A stretch of 64,000 nucleotides of DNA from Aphelocoma coerulescens (Eukaryota > Chordata > Aves > Passeriformes > Corvidae): positions 18,017,497-18,081,496 of the forward strand of contig NC_091016.1 of assembly GCF_041296385.1 (NCBI RefSeq). The letters are read 5' to 3'. The notes under the pieces were generated by a model. The model made no database searches and was not told where the DNA came from. It saw only the letters and a program-made list of their open reading frames with translations. The translations under genes and the position numbers were made by a program. Of this stretch, positions 36,773-48,159 are shown in pieces. The stretch's first letter is position 1; each line of letters opens with the position of its first letter.

Positions 36773-37981
36773 TGTCACAGGTTGGTTTTGTAACTGGGCA
36801 GAAACACCAATTTAGTGTAGTGGTTTGGTCCAAAATACTCATTACTGTTTGCCTTCTGTGAGATAAGAATTAGGAGAAACGCAAAGCAGGCACCAAACTT
36901 GAAAGAATATAAAGAAGTTTATTAACAGACCTGAAAGAAGAAAAAAAAAAATTATACCACCTTCAGAACACTTCTCCTCCCCCACCTTTCTCCCTTCTCC
37001 CACTGACAATGTAAAAAGACAACCCTTAAGATGTTCAGTCTGTTTACCACTTCCATAATAACCTTGTTCAGTCCATTTAGAAAGAGAAGTCTCTTCTTGC
37101 TCGTGCTATGAAAACAGTATCACACCGAGACAGCCACCCACTTCCAGATATTGTTCAGTCCATTTAGGAAGAGGAGTCTCTCTGCTCACAATGTGAGTCC
37201 CTTCCCCTGACTTGCAGCTTTTCCCACAACTGCTTTCGAGGGTCCACTCTTGAAGTTTTTTGGGGTACAATTTTAAGGTTGAGCCATTCAGAAACAAAAA
37301 ACCAGAGGCCCTTCTCCTTCCCTGGGAGCAAAGGGTCTTCCTCATGTTCATCTTTAAGACTATCTCTGGGAGCATCTCTAGGAACTGAGGTCTTCTCCTT
37401 TCCCATTTGGAGCAAAAGTCCTCATCTGGTCCATCTCTCCCTGTCCAAACTTCTCATGAAATTACAGCTGTGTCAGCATCTGCTTATCTCAGCGCAGGTG
37501 CTTTTGCTCACAAGTACAAGTTGAACGCTCCACCCCCCATGCCTGCATGAAATTACAAGGGGTACTCTGATCTACCATAGCTTCATAACAGAATTTCAGC
37601 TTTAAGCATCTCCTCTTTCTCTTCCCTCCAGTTTTCAGCTCTTCAGAGTGATAAAAGGGTTAATCTCACCTCGGCCTTGCATCTTTGCAGCTGGAATGTT
37701 GAATTTTTCTTATCGCAGTGGAGAGGGGGGAGAGCCAAGCCGCGAGAGCCGAGCCACTCCGGCTGCCCATGGCAAGGCAGTGAGGGGGGGGTTCCACGGC
37801 TGGAACAGGCCCATGGCTTCAGGATGGCTGTGGCCTGGCCCAGCCTGGCCCAAGCAGGGCCTGGCCGGGCCCGCTGGCCCCCACACGGGGCCTGCAGCCA
37901 CCTGTGCCAGCGCCAGAAACGAGAGAGAGCTTGGGGGGGGAGTTTGTCCATTCTTAAGTGTGGATCACAGAGGTGGTCACA
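36773..37981 (-). mobile_element. Solo LTR of endogenous-retrovirus type, about 1.2 kb
   Basis: The plus strand begins TGTCACAGGTTGG and ends GGTGGTCACA, giving TG...CA ends. On the minus strand an AATAAA (complement of 36918-36923) lies near the 3' end, as in an R region. An internal duplication of TTGTTCAGTCCATTTAG occurs at about 37,063 and 37,145. The sequence resembles abundant songbird LTRs that I recognise only loosely. No retroviral genes are attached. Boundaries are inferred, and no target-site duplication was confirmed. Confidence 0.6.
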
Positions 37982-40900
37982 ACTTTAAGTGGCTTAAAGA
38001 ATTGTCCATATTCGAACTGGCCAGCTGATAGGTTCTGTCAGGTCCCAGAGGAAACTGTAAGCACCCCTTAGCAAGGACATCCCTTCTGGGACTATGCTTG
38101 CTAACCTATGACAGTGGGTTTTTTCTATTTGCATTTTTCCTTCGAATTTTCTCAGTTATGACAAATCTGCCTCTTTGAAAGCCTGGGATGCCTGTATCCC
38201 CTTTGAAGGTCTGTTCTCTGTTTGCTGAAAATGAATGCAATCAGTTCATAATCATTACCTCCCAGGTGACTGCCAACTTCCAGCCCAGTGGTCAATAGCT
38301 CTTTCACCCTTAGGAGGTCTCAGCTGGTTACTGTACCACGGATACAGCATCTCACTGGCCATAAGGTGCCATCTATAACCACCAGACCTCAGAGAATTGT
38401 TTAGGTTGGAAAAAACCTCCAGGATCATCGAGTCCAACCATTAACCCAGCACTGCCAAGCCCACCACTAAGCCATGAGCCACATCTATCCAGCTTTGGAG
38501 TACCTCCAGGGATGGTGATTCAACCCCCTCCCTGGGCAGCCAGTTCATGTTTTCACTGAGATGTCTAATGTTGCCAGCAGACATTTCACAAGCTGGCTGG
38601 CTCCTTATAAACATTCCTCTTCTTTCCATACAGCCCCGGCAGGTCCTTCAAGAGCTCCTTGCTCCTTTCTGCCCTGCAAGTTTCGTGCAAATTCCTGATT
38701 CCTTGTGCCTGGTTAGAGGCACCCAGTGAAGGCAGCAGGGAGAAGCAGGACAGGCAGCTCGTGCATTCAGGCCACCGGGACACTTTCCAAGCAGGCACAG
38801 CTGCTGGCTTTAAACCCAGACTAACTGTCCTGGATTAGCCCAGCCTCTAGCAGTGCTGGAAAACAATGGTGCCTGCCCAGCCCCTCCTCTGCAGCTGGGT
38901 GAGGTCAGAGTTGTCACCTCCCTCCCTTCAGGTATCATTAGGCATGTTAATCTGCAAAGCCACTCTAATTGCTCAGCTATAGTCAGAGCCGAGCCAGCTG
39001 AGGTGGCAGTGCTAACTAAGAGGGGTGCAGGCACTGCCATTTCCAGTTAAATGTCTTGGAGGAAGCCTTAGGATTTAAAAATAGCACCTTCCCGAGAATA
39101 GGCATGGCTACAAATAAACCTTTCAAACGCCAACCTTCTCCAGAAGGCTAAATGTTGCACAAGAATAAGTTGCGGGGGGATCAGAAGGATTGATTGTGAC
39201 AGTTTCAGGAACGGGCAGAATGGTGTAAAGGTGACCCAGTGTCCCTGCTCCGCAGCAGCACCGTGTGCCTGCACCCGCGGGACGCGGGTCAGGTGCCCTG
39301 TGCCGAGGGGCGAGGCTTCGGCAGCGCTGCTGGAGCCGGACACATCCTCCGCGTCAGTCCAGTGCCACCTACAGCAGCGAGAGCAGAAGCTGCAGCACTC
39401 GGGAAACCAATGGAAGCAATTCCTGCACGCTCCAGCAAAAGGGGTGTTCACAGGAGTGGCTTTTGAGCAACTTGCTTATTAGCACCGTAGAGGTGAGGAC
39501 AATGGAATTGGAGCCTTTTGGGTGAAGGCCGGCAGCTGTTGTGTCTGCTGCTGGTGATATTCCTAAACCTCCACCAGTTCTTTCCCTCTGTGACCTGCCC
39601 TGTTCCCTGCGGATTTGTGTATTAGATGTACTTCTTTCATTCCAGGGAAGAGATGGATCCGTAGGAAGTGAGGAAAAGCCCTCCCCCGGCCTTGTGCCAG
39701 TGTTTTCACTGATTACTTTTTCTCAGTCAGTAACTCTGAAATGCCGGTGAAACACGAGGCAGTGCTTAGGTGTTTGAAATAAATGCATTTAAAATGACAC
39801 TTCAGAAGTGTGACTGCTCTAAGTCACACCACTTGCTTTTTGGGAAAGTGATTCCGTGGGAGGATGAACCTTTTCTCTGGGAAGATATTCACAGTTTTGG
39901 TGCATTTACAACCAGAAACATCTTTGAAATCCAAAGCTACATAAATACTCAGGAAAAGACAGACACAGGCTGCAAACTGCATTATCCTCTGGCCCTGGAC
40001 CAGTAAGATCACCTCTATTGAGGCCATTCTGTCCTACAGAAATGGCCCATATAACAACATTGGAAACACTGGAACTGTTTCAGTTTACATATTTTTTTTT
40101 TCCAACTGTTGACTTTTCTGTTCTTGTCCAAATTCTTAGAAAGCTTCAAGCACTTCACCTACTTGTTTCACGTGTGTTGAAGGATCAGTCCAAGTCCTGT
40201 TGTTATCCAGCTGTTTTCAAAAGGATACCCTTTAAACATGTGAAACTGAACTGTCACTGAGCACCCCTCTGGCTCTCCAGACACAATAATGCTCTAGGGT
40301 AACCTTTGATGTGGGCACATCCCAGAGCAAGAGCTTGTTCCTTTTTAACTCAGCAGGAACTAAACAATTCCCAAACAAACTTGTCAAAATGTGGAGCTGG
40401 CTCAAGGTACAGCTCTTGTCCTCCAAGACAGATGTAGGGCATTTCTTTCAATTCTGGCACTACTGAAGATGCAGATCATCAATGAAGTGTTAGGTGCTAC
40501 TGGTGGTTTAAAATATTCTGATCTCTCTTCACCAACCGGTGTTTTTACGTAATCCTGCTCCGGTTGTGCTGGCACAAACTTGTTAGAGCCACACCAGGGA
40601 ACTGATCTGATTTCACAAGGAATCCATAACACTAAAGGCAAGTAGGTGACACATAGGGTAGGCTTGGATGTGGCTGCATCAGTGCAACTGAAGCAAGAGG
40701 GCAACTGCAGGGAGGGGAAATAACTTGGGTAAGGGTTGTTGCCCAGACACATCATTAACATGGTCCATTCACTTTTGTCCCACACTACCCACCCCGTACT
40801 AGAGGAGTTTCAGTGTGCTCAGAGCTAAAGGCTCTCCTCTCTCTCACTGTCCCTGCCTCTCAGAGAGCTGGTGACATCAAAGGGTTGCTGTCCAGGCAGG

Positions 40901-41240
40901 GACAGCCAGCATCTACCATCCACAGCCAATGGATCTACACCAGCAAAACTTCATCATGCTAAGGTGACCTCCCAAGCACCCTCCATCCCAGTTTCCTAAT
41001 GAAACATTCAGTAAACACACCCATTTCCTTTCTACACAGAGTCCACTTGTCCTGTCACAACCTCCACGAGATGTGATTTGCAGGGCCTCAGTGTTTCTCT
41101 CCCCCTTCCAGAACACTGTGGAACAGATCCCCAAGCACTGTGTCTATGATGATATCCTTACCACCTGTCCATCCTTTCCATAACTCCTTGGGATGCTAAC
41201 AAAGCTTGTGGATGTGAGTTTAGAAGCTGGGAATACTCAG
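37982..41240. other. Intergenic DNA between the LTR and SDE2
   Basis: Contains one CR1 fragment. A short CpG-containing patch at about 39,235-39,370 is GC-rich but has no gene evidence. Nothing else recognised. Confidence 0.6.
38390..38625 (-). mobile_element. CR1 fragment, old
   Basis: AGAATTGTTTAGGTTGGAAA, CCAGGATCATCGAGTCCAAC and CCCTGGGCAGCCAGTTC are complements of the CR1 3' region, of the same subtype as the copy at 23.8 kb. Confidence 0.88.
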
Positions 41241-41260
41241 TTGAAAGGATACCAAGAGCT

Positions 41261-41266
41261 TTTATT
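41261..41266 (-). terminator. SDE2: Poly(A) signal of SDE2
   Basis: TTTATT on the plus strand is AATAAA on the minus strand, only 47 bases past the SDE2 stop codon. This gives a very short 3' UTR unless a more distal site is also used. Confidence 0.6.
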
Positions 41267-41312
41267 TAATGACATCAAATACACATGCAAAAAAAGGTAA
41301 ATATTCTCAAAT

Positions 41313-41531
41313 CTAACCAGAGGTTTTCCCTTTAGGGGGCTTTGCAAATAAGGATGGCTTGATCTGGTCTCTAGACAGACCCCTCACTGAAAATAGCCTT
41401 GCTGCTCTTTCCTTCAAAGTGCCTCCACATTTCAGTCCCAAAGACATCAATCCCATCTTCAGCTTCTCTAGACCCAGGGCTTCCAGTTCAGCAGCAGAGT
41501 TGAACGCCAGCAGGTCTATCGGTTCTACCTC
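41313..41531 (-). CDS. SDE2: SDE2 exon 7 (residues 345-416) with SAP domain
   Basis: Acceptor CTTTTCAG, phase 0. Encodes [20 protein letters not shown], then [20 protein letters not shown], and ends [11 protein letters not shown] with TAG at 41315-41313. Nearly identical to the human C-terminus. Confidence 0.97.
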   Translation of the reverse strand, partial: EVEPIDLLAFNSAAELEALGLEKLKMGLMSLGLKCGGTLKERAARLFSVRGLSRDQIKPSLFAKPPKGKTSG

Positions 41532-44500
41532 CTGAAAAGAGAAAAACATTTAAGAAAAACAGGAGTTCAAAAAGCTTTTGGACAACGCTCTCAGGCACAT
41601 GGTGTGATTATTGGGGCTGTCCTTTGCAGGACCAGGAGTTGGACTTTGATCCCTGTGAGTCCCTCATACCTCAGAAGATTCTATGACTATCCCCAGGAAA
41701 GTTCAATACTCCCAGGAAAACTGAATTAAAAACAACAATTCACACTCGTGCCCAGCAGTTCAGTAGCTTAACCTCAGCTTCCAGAGGCACAGCAAAGCTG
41801 ACAGCCCCTTTTTAGCCTGATGCAGAATATAACCAATATACCTCCAGCAGGAGCAGGAAGGAGGATGACATGGTTTTTCTAATTCAGTTACACTGTAATA
41901 AAAGAAAGAGATATAAAAGCACCACTTTTTCAGTAAGACTAACCCAAAGAAGTTCTGAAGTTCACATCTCATTCTGCTGCAAAAAGAAAATATGGATTAA
42001 AATTTCATCTGGAAAGGGAATTGGTATATTTGCAAATTGATTGAGGGTAAAAGGGACCTCTGCAGATTGTCTAGTCCAAGCCCAGGGCCTTGTCCACAAA
42101 AGAACATGGAATAGATGGGATAATTCAAATGCTGGAATTTACTAACACTAAAAATGACACCAAAATCTAAGCCCATGTTGTTCAATATTTAAATGCACAT
42201 ATTGGTCTTATAGTCTGTACCAGAGAGACTTCAGAGCAAGTAATAACAGCAGTGGGAATGAGTGTACCCCATTATGCACTCAGCAAAAACAATTCTTGCT
42301 GGCAGAATCAGAACCTTTGTCCTGCTAAGCATACAAAAACCCAACTGGTTGCCTCATTATTCTCACCTTCTAAAAAAAATATATTCATCAAGGACTCCTA
42401 TAAAAATATTTCCACCTGCAATAACAATCTGCCACAGCATTGGTGGAGTTTCCTGTTCTAGGAATAAAAAATCTCGCAAATACTGAGCAAAAGGTAAACA
42501 GTGAAGAATGGTAAACATCCTGCTTAAAATTTGCCAGCTCTAATAGTACAGTAGATGACAAGGATCTAATTGATCAGATTACATCTTTGGTCTTTTTCCC
42601 ACTGAACTGTGATATACTTTCACACATCAGAGTTCAGTCACTGCCAGTGGCAGACTTTCCACCCAAGGTGAAAAAAAAAATCCCAGTAACTTGCTAGCCT
42701 GAAAAAAAGAGCTACACTTGGTTTTATTGCTAGAGTAAGCTCAGATTCATCACCCTCACAAATCTTTAACAGTAATATCATGCAAGAACCCAAAAAGCAC
42801 AAGTATTGGCACCCTTTGCTGCCAAGTATCAGTTGGGCTTTCATCAATCCAGTGGTAAAAGCTACATTGCTGGAGCTTGCTTGCTTCTTTGGCTCTAAAA
42901 GCAGCTGAGGACGCACCACATTTTGTACTGCTTCATACTTACTGTGCTCTGTGACTGGTTTGTTTCTTGTGCCTTAACAGGAACATTTTCTTGCTCTTCT
43001 TTCTGAGCTTGAGTCACTCCATTCTTTCCTTGGGCCTCTTCCTTCGGGGGCTCTGTCATTTTACTGTTTTCTTCAGCCGGAATTTCAGCCTGCCCTGTGC
43101 ACACCTCTCCTTGCAGATCTCTTCCAGGACCTTCTGGCTGCTCCAGTGGTTTCCTGCTTGCACTGGTAGATGGACTGTCCTCTGCTGAAGCCACAGAGCT
43201 GCTTGAACACTCATCTGAATTTCCAACACTTTCATTGGATCTGTTGCCTGATGGACAACTTCTGTCAGATGCACAAGGGGAGTCATCCTTATTGTCATCC
43301 TCACAGCCTGAGCCTGTGGCCTCATCCAATCCTGGCCTGGCACAGGGAATATGTTACAAATTAACATGCATCTATTTTAACTTTTTTTCCTTTTAAATAA
43401 GTTTTTTAATTGCCACATTTCTCTTTCCAAAACCCACTTCAGAGAGATTTAATGACCTACTCTAACAGCTATTTAGGTTAGTTTAGTTAATGGAAGAGCT
43501 GTCGATACTGAACAGGACCTACAAACCCCCAAAACAGGTATTACAGCATTCCCAATACAGAAATGACTGGAATCCTTGACTTCTCTTTCACGTTACATTA
43601 GCTGAAAGATGCCAGGGGAGAAAAATAATCTTTTAAAGTTCATTGTAAATATAACTCATTAATGAAGAAAATGACAATGGGAAGTTGTAGAATACAATCA
43701 TTTATAAGGGGTGGGGGAAGAAAGTGTCTGGTTTTGCAAATGCAATTTATCCACTCCACCTGGGACAGAATTATAGGAATGCAGTAATGTTTACTTTCAG
43801 TTCTTTGATTTAATCAGTTCAATTTCCTTATTTCCATTTCAGTCTACATCTCAGACTAGATTCTGCTTACTTGGATGTATCTATAGTTTCATCCTGTTCA
43901 AGGCTTAAGACTTGAGTATAAAAACAAGGTGTAACTCTTACCAAGGACATTTTCTTTTCTCAGATTTTGTTTCATTTTTTCCAGGCTCACCGGGACGTTT
44001 CCGACTCTTCCCACTTTCTGATGACACTGCTTTGCTGGCAATAACCTGCAAGCCTTCAAAACAGATTTGAAAGTGAACTTCATCAGTACACGATTCATAC
44101 CTGCTCTAAGTTCTACTTATCTTTTCACTTCAGATGCAATTTAAAACACTAATGGAAAGAATCATTATTGCTGATATAGACTCAAAACTTGAACATAAAC
44201 TCAGGAGCAGCAAAAGCTTTCCTGCATGGATTTACTAAGGCACAGAGTCAATTAAAATTGGATTCCTGAACTGAACTATCAGGTTCTTCAACCCATTCAG
44301 CCTCAAGTTTCACTATCTAGCTGACAGCAAGGGAACAATATGGGGATAAATAAAGTAACTACAAAGACCAGGAAGCGAAACAAGGTATTCTGTAGTTGGA
44401 TCCAATGTCAAGTTTTTATGTACAACCCCTTTATAGCTTCACTGTGTAATTCTTACAGCTCAACCAGCAACACCACCTTCACAGAATTTGGCTATTAGGA

Positions 44501-47500
44501 GGTGACCTCGCAAAGCAAGGTGAAGCATCACTTGTATTGTGTCACACTGCTCAATTAAATTTAACACACGCTTCAAGACAAAGCGCAAAAATCAAATCAA
44601 ACAAATTTCACTGGAACTTAAAATTTCATTCGATTGGAAGAAAGCAATTTTTCTGCAAATTTTCCTACTGGAGTGAGGCTAGAGAGGCTCTTAATCTGCT
44701 GTATGTTGTGAGGGCAGAGCGAGGGCAGGCGGCGGTACCGATGCGGAGGGACTCCTCCTGGCGCTCGGCCATCTCGCGGTACTGCCGCTCGTACTCGGGG
44801 TCGGTGAACGTGTGCCGCGGCTCCGCCAGCTTCCGCTGCAGCCTCTCCAGGCGCCGCTGCTCCTTCTCCGCCTCCCGCTCCGCCTGCTTCTTCACCCACT
44901 CAGCCATCCTGCACGCGACAGAACCACCAAAATGAGTGCTTCCAGCAGCTGCTGCAATAGCAGTTCGCTGCTTTGCAATTACAGAATGCTTCCACCACCT
45001 GCTAGCATGGGAGACAATGGGAAAAGACAACGGCACTCAGGGGAAATACCGGAAATACCGAGGGAACAGACATTCTGCTACAGAGAAGAGATTAGAGTTT
45101 CTTTTGAAAGCCAGAAACAGCAGTTAAGTTCACACATCCCCAAGGCCATGGTTTTGCAGCTTCAGAGAGAACTGTGAGAATTCCAGACGAGGAATCCAAG
45201 AGGTGCAGAACAGTCTCTCAGACACAGGCTGCAGTAAAATCACGTCTATTTTGCCAGGAGAGCCCTGTTGGCTTCCAATCCACCTGCACTTAAGATTTCA
45301 CTTTTGCTCTTTTTAGTATTCAAAATACCATTCCATTGCTACAACAAGCTGGCATTTGGCCTCTTTTGGTAACAGTGAGCTACAGGATCAGGTTATTTCA
45401 TGATTTCAGCTTCTGAGAAAATGCCTTACGCTTTTTCGTGGTTGACATCCCGCAGTCTCCTTCCACTGAGATCCCGACATGCCTCTCTGTTTGTCGTCTT
45501 CTCAATCTGAGCACCGAGGGCTCGCAGCATCGACCCAAACCCTTTCAGAGAAAGAAAGTAATCAGGAGTTAGCTAAACAGAAACAAAAGGAGATGAGTCG
45601 GCACACAACAGAAGAATAATGATGGAAAAAGAATACACAGAATTCAACCCTTTCCCTCAGTGTAACTGAAGTAAAGGGAAAGTTAAAAGTTGCACAGTGT
45701 TATGCTAGAGAGCCCCCCCAAACAGATTTCTACACATTCCTCAGCCACTAATTACTCATGGCAAGACTGTTAATTTCTGTCACTCAGTCCCACCTTACGC
45801 TGTCTCCAGCTGAAGAAAGACCCTCATTTAACAAGTTCAAAGTGTGGATTAATAGCAACAGAATTCTTCATGCAACTGCAAAGTGTCAAGCACTGTTTTT
45901 GAACTGGAAACTGAAAAAATCTGTACTTTTCAGTGCCCTAAAAGGACCTTTAAGGAGTGCTATAAACAGGCCAGGCAGCCTGCTGTACCATGAGGCAAAA
46001 AAAGTATTGTGTTCAGCTAATAAACACCTTCAGTAACACAGTTAAAATACTCCATCAATATAACGAGTACAGCTTAGGTTGAATTCTTAATTCTTTGGCT
46101 ACTTTGGCATGTTGGCTTTTATATGCTTTTTTTAAATAAGAAAAGATAAAGTCAATTAGGTCACAACAGATGCAAATCACAGACTATCTGTGCCTGAAAT
46201 ACTTGTCCTAAGTGACCATGAATGAAACTTCAGAGCCTAAGATGACAGGTCCTTTTCAACACAATTTCAACTCTGAAGTCACTTTGGTGCATGTTACAGA
46301 TTTCTACTAACAGAGATAAGCTGGAAAGGGATGTGAGGAAGATCTGGACTGCAGCTTCCCTGGTCAATCCTCAGTTTTGCACGTACACTTTGGTTTCACC
46401 TCTGAGAATTTGTATCAGTCACACACACAAGAGATCTGCCAATACCTGAGGACTCCTGCTATCAGTATAGACTGTGGCACAGCAGAAGTTTTTTAACCTA
46501 AGAATCTAATCACTAAGAAACAGTATAAACAACAAACCTCCTTTTCCACCACAAAGCCTTGGCTCCAGGCTATAAACGACTCCACTCTGCAACTCATCTT
46601 CATCACTGGCCAGTTGCCCATTACACTTCACGTACAAGCTTTCCTCTGGGATGTTCTAAAGAAGCAGCAAAATTGAGTCAGATCATCGAGGCAGAGAAAA
46701 CAAAACATTCTAACATAGCAAATCGTTAAGCAGTCATGTTTTCTTCCTTCCAGAGGGGAGCAAAAATCAGACAATCTGAAAAGCATGAACACTCTCTGTG
46801 GTGCTTGTTTTAATTCCTGGTCACCAAAGGATTGAACACAGTCTAAACCAACTTGTAAACATGAACGGGGAAAAGCAATAATATGGGAAAAATTCAGAAA
46901 CAACTTGTGATGAACTGACCATAACCTTCAATCCCTGTCCTCCAGTGCCACTGGTGGGAAGGAGATAGAGCCTGGGCAAGGGGGAAGGGAGAAGGGAAGG
47001 TGTTTTCGGGATTTCTTTTACCTCTCATAATCCTACTCTGATTTTGACTGGTAATAAACTAAGCTCACTTCCCCAAGTCAAGTCTGTTTTGCCCGTGATC
47101 TGCTGAGAGATCTCCCCGCCCTTATCTCGACCTCTGACCCCTTTTGTTCCATTTTCTCTCCCTTGTCCAGCTGAGGAGTGAGAGAACGGCTTTGGTGGGC
47201 ACCTGGCGTCCTGCCAGGGTCAACCCACCACAATGTGAATGTATATATATATACACACACACACATATATAATGTAGATAAGAGGCTACAGGGCTCTCTT
47301 ACAGCAAACCCTCCTGCTCAGCGACAGCAACGCAAAGCAAGGGCGCACAGGTGGGCATCACCCTTCAGCGGGTGCCGGAGCGGCCTCACGGCGGGCGGGC
47401 AGGGCCGCGGGCGGCCTGCGCGGAGCCGCCGACATCGGAAGCGCAGCGCCTCCCGAGGCCGGAGGGCCCCACACCCGCCTCCGGCCCCCCATTCCCCCGG

Positions 47501-47633
47501 CACTCACCAGCTCCCGGGCGCGGTCGCGGCGGAGGCAGAGCACGGAGCCGCCCCCGGGGGGCAGCGGCAGCGGCCGCACCCGCGGCCCCAGCGGGTCCCG
47601 CACCCACAGCGGGCCCGGCCCCGGCGCCGCCAT
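41313..47633 (-). CDS. SDE2: SDE2, telomere maintenance / replication-stress and splicing factor
   Basis: Seven exons, 47633-47508, 46655-46538, 45541-45430, 44908-44739, 44053-43942, 43336-42943 and 41531-41313, join in frame to 416 residues (human 451). SDE2 is made as a ubiquitin-like fusion, cut after a Gly-Gly, and its C-terminal part acts in the nucleus in splicing and in PCNA-linked replication-stress control. Visible parts: ubiquitin-like region (1-79) ending LCGGKGG with the cut expected after residue 79; the highly conserved [20 protein letters not shown] block; a charged coiled region [19 protein letters not shown] (about 128-146); basic stretches SRKRP and SEKRK; an acidic and serine-rich low-complexity region; and a C-terminal SAP domain (about 349-400, [20 protein letters not shown]). 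The start has G at -3 and G at +4. Confidence 0.97.
42035..42112 (-). mobile_element. Short CR1 3' fragment in an SDE2 intron
   Basis: GGGTAAAAGGGACCTCTGCA and GATTGTCTAGTCCAAGCCC match the complement of the CR1 3' end. About 75 bases remain. Confidence 0.65.
42943..43336 (-). CDS. SDE2: SDE2 exon 6 (residues 214-344)
   Basis: 394 bases between TGTGCCAG and GTAAGT. Encodes [20 protein letters not shown], a serine-rich tract ([17 protein letters not shown]) and a Glu/Gln/Lys-rich stretch. It is the least conserved part of the protein and is shorter than in human, which accounts for most of the length difference. Confidence 0.93.
43942..44053 (-). CDS. SDE2: SDE2 exon 5 (residues 177-212)
   Basis: Acceptor TTTTGAAG, donor CCTTG|GTAAGA. 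Encodes [20 protein letters not shown] then [10 protein letters not shown], a basic region likely to act as nuclear localisation signal. The alternative acceptor 8 bases further on (TTGCAG) would break the frame, so the upstream one was chosen. Confidence 0.88.
44739..44908 (-). CDS. SDE2: SDE2 exon 4 (residues 120-175)
   Basis: Acceptor CGTGCAG, donor ATCG|GTACCG (weak but in frame). Encodes [20 protein letters not shown] and [20 protein letters not shown]. Unusually GC-rich compared with the flanking introns. Confidence 0.93.
45430..45541 (-). CDS. SDE2: SDE2 exon 3 (residues 82-118)
   Basis: 112 bases between CTGAAAG and GTAAGG. Encodes [20 protein letters not shown] and [17 protein letters not shown], the most conserved block of the family, directly after the Gly-Gly processing site. 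Confidence 0.96.
46538..46655 (-). CDS. SDE2: SDE2 exon 2 (residues 43-81)
   Basis: 118 bases between CTTCTTTAG and GTTTGT. Encodes [20 protein letters not shown] and [14 protein letters not shown], the second half of the ubiquitin-like domain with the processing motif. Confidence 0.95.
46905..47232 (+). mobile_element. 3' half of an endogenous-retrovirus-type LTR
   Basis: Starts GTGATGAACTGACC, includes TGACTGGTAATAAACTAAG (poly(A) signal on the plus strand) and CAAGTCTGTTTTGCCCGTGA, and ends CCAGGGTCAACCCACCACA. The end matches that of the LTR at 4,888-5,518, so the two belong to the same family. It lies antisense in SDE2 intron 1 and is followed by a (TA)n(CA)n microsatellite. Confidence 0.75.
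47240..47275. repeat. (TA)n(CA)n microsatellite
   Basis: GTATATATATATACACACAC followed by ATATATAATG, adjoining the LTR end. Confidence 0.9.
47508..47633 (-). CDS. SDE2: SDE2 exon 1, coding part (residues 1-42)
   Basis: Encodes [20 protein letters not shown] and continues to RDRAREL before a GTGAGT donor, phase 0. Similar in length to the human first exon (about 40 codons), though richer in proline and arginine. Confidence 0.9.
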
Positions 47634-47650
47634 CGCTCCGGCTGCGCGCG

Positions 47651-47660
47651 GTCACGTGAC
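47651..47660. promoter_or_regulatory. Palindromic E-box GTCACGTGAC
   Basis: A perfect 10-base palindrome fitting the USF / TFEB (CLEAR-type) consensus, 17 bases upstream of the SDE2 start codon. Confidence 0.65.
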
Positions 47661-48159
47661 GCGGAAGCGGGCGGGGCGGACAGGCCCCGCCCCCGCTCCC
47701 TCAGCCCCGCCCGGCGCCTCTCGGCCCCGTTTTTATCTCGTTTTACAGTCTGGGGCTTTTTATGTAAACGGTTGAAGGCGAATCCAGGGAGCCCTGCCAT
47801 TCCAATTCGCGGAATTCGTGCAGCCCGCCAGGTTGTAAAGCCCTTCCACAGCCCGTCACGGACCGAGCAGCGGGAAGCGCGCGCCGTGGCTCCCACTGGC
47901 GGCGGCAGCGGGAGAGCGGGAGCGGGAGCGCTCGTGCCCCCTCAGGGAAGGAAAGGGGCAGCGGCGGCACCGCCGACCGCCGCAAGGGCAGGAGATGCAG
48001 CGGAGATGCGCAGCCCTGCATTGGCCTGTCAAACACGGTGCGAATTTCACGCAAGGATTTGTAGGGTGATGGAATCAGTCTCCGTGTATTCTTCGCCTTG
48101 TTTACTCCCACATGCGGTTTTGCATAGGGATGGGAGCAGGCGCAGAACTCTGGTATCTA

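Larger units (their letters stand above)
47335..48010 (-). promoter_or_regulatory. SDE2: CpG-island promoter of SDE2
   Basis: A CpG-dense block covering SDE2 exon 1 and about 370 bases upstream. It has a palindromic E-box, an ETS core (CGGAAG at 47662-47667) and a GC box (GGGCGGGGC) within 45 bases of the start codon. TATA-less, as expected for a housekeeping gene. Long plus-strand frames here are composition artefacts. Confidence 0.8.
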
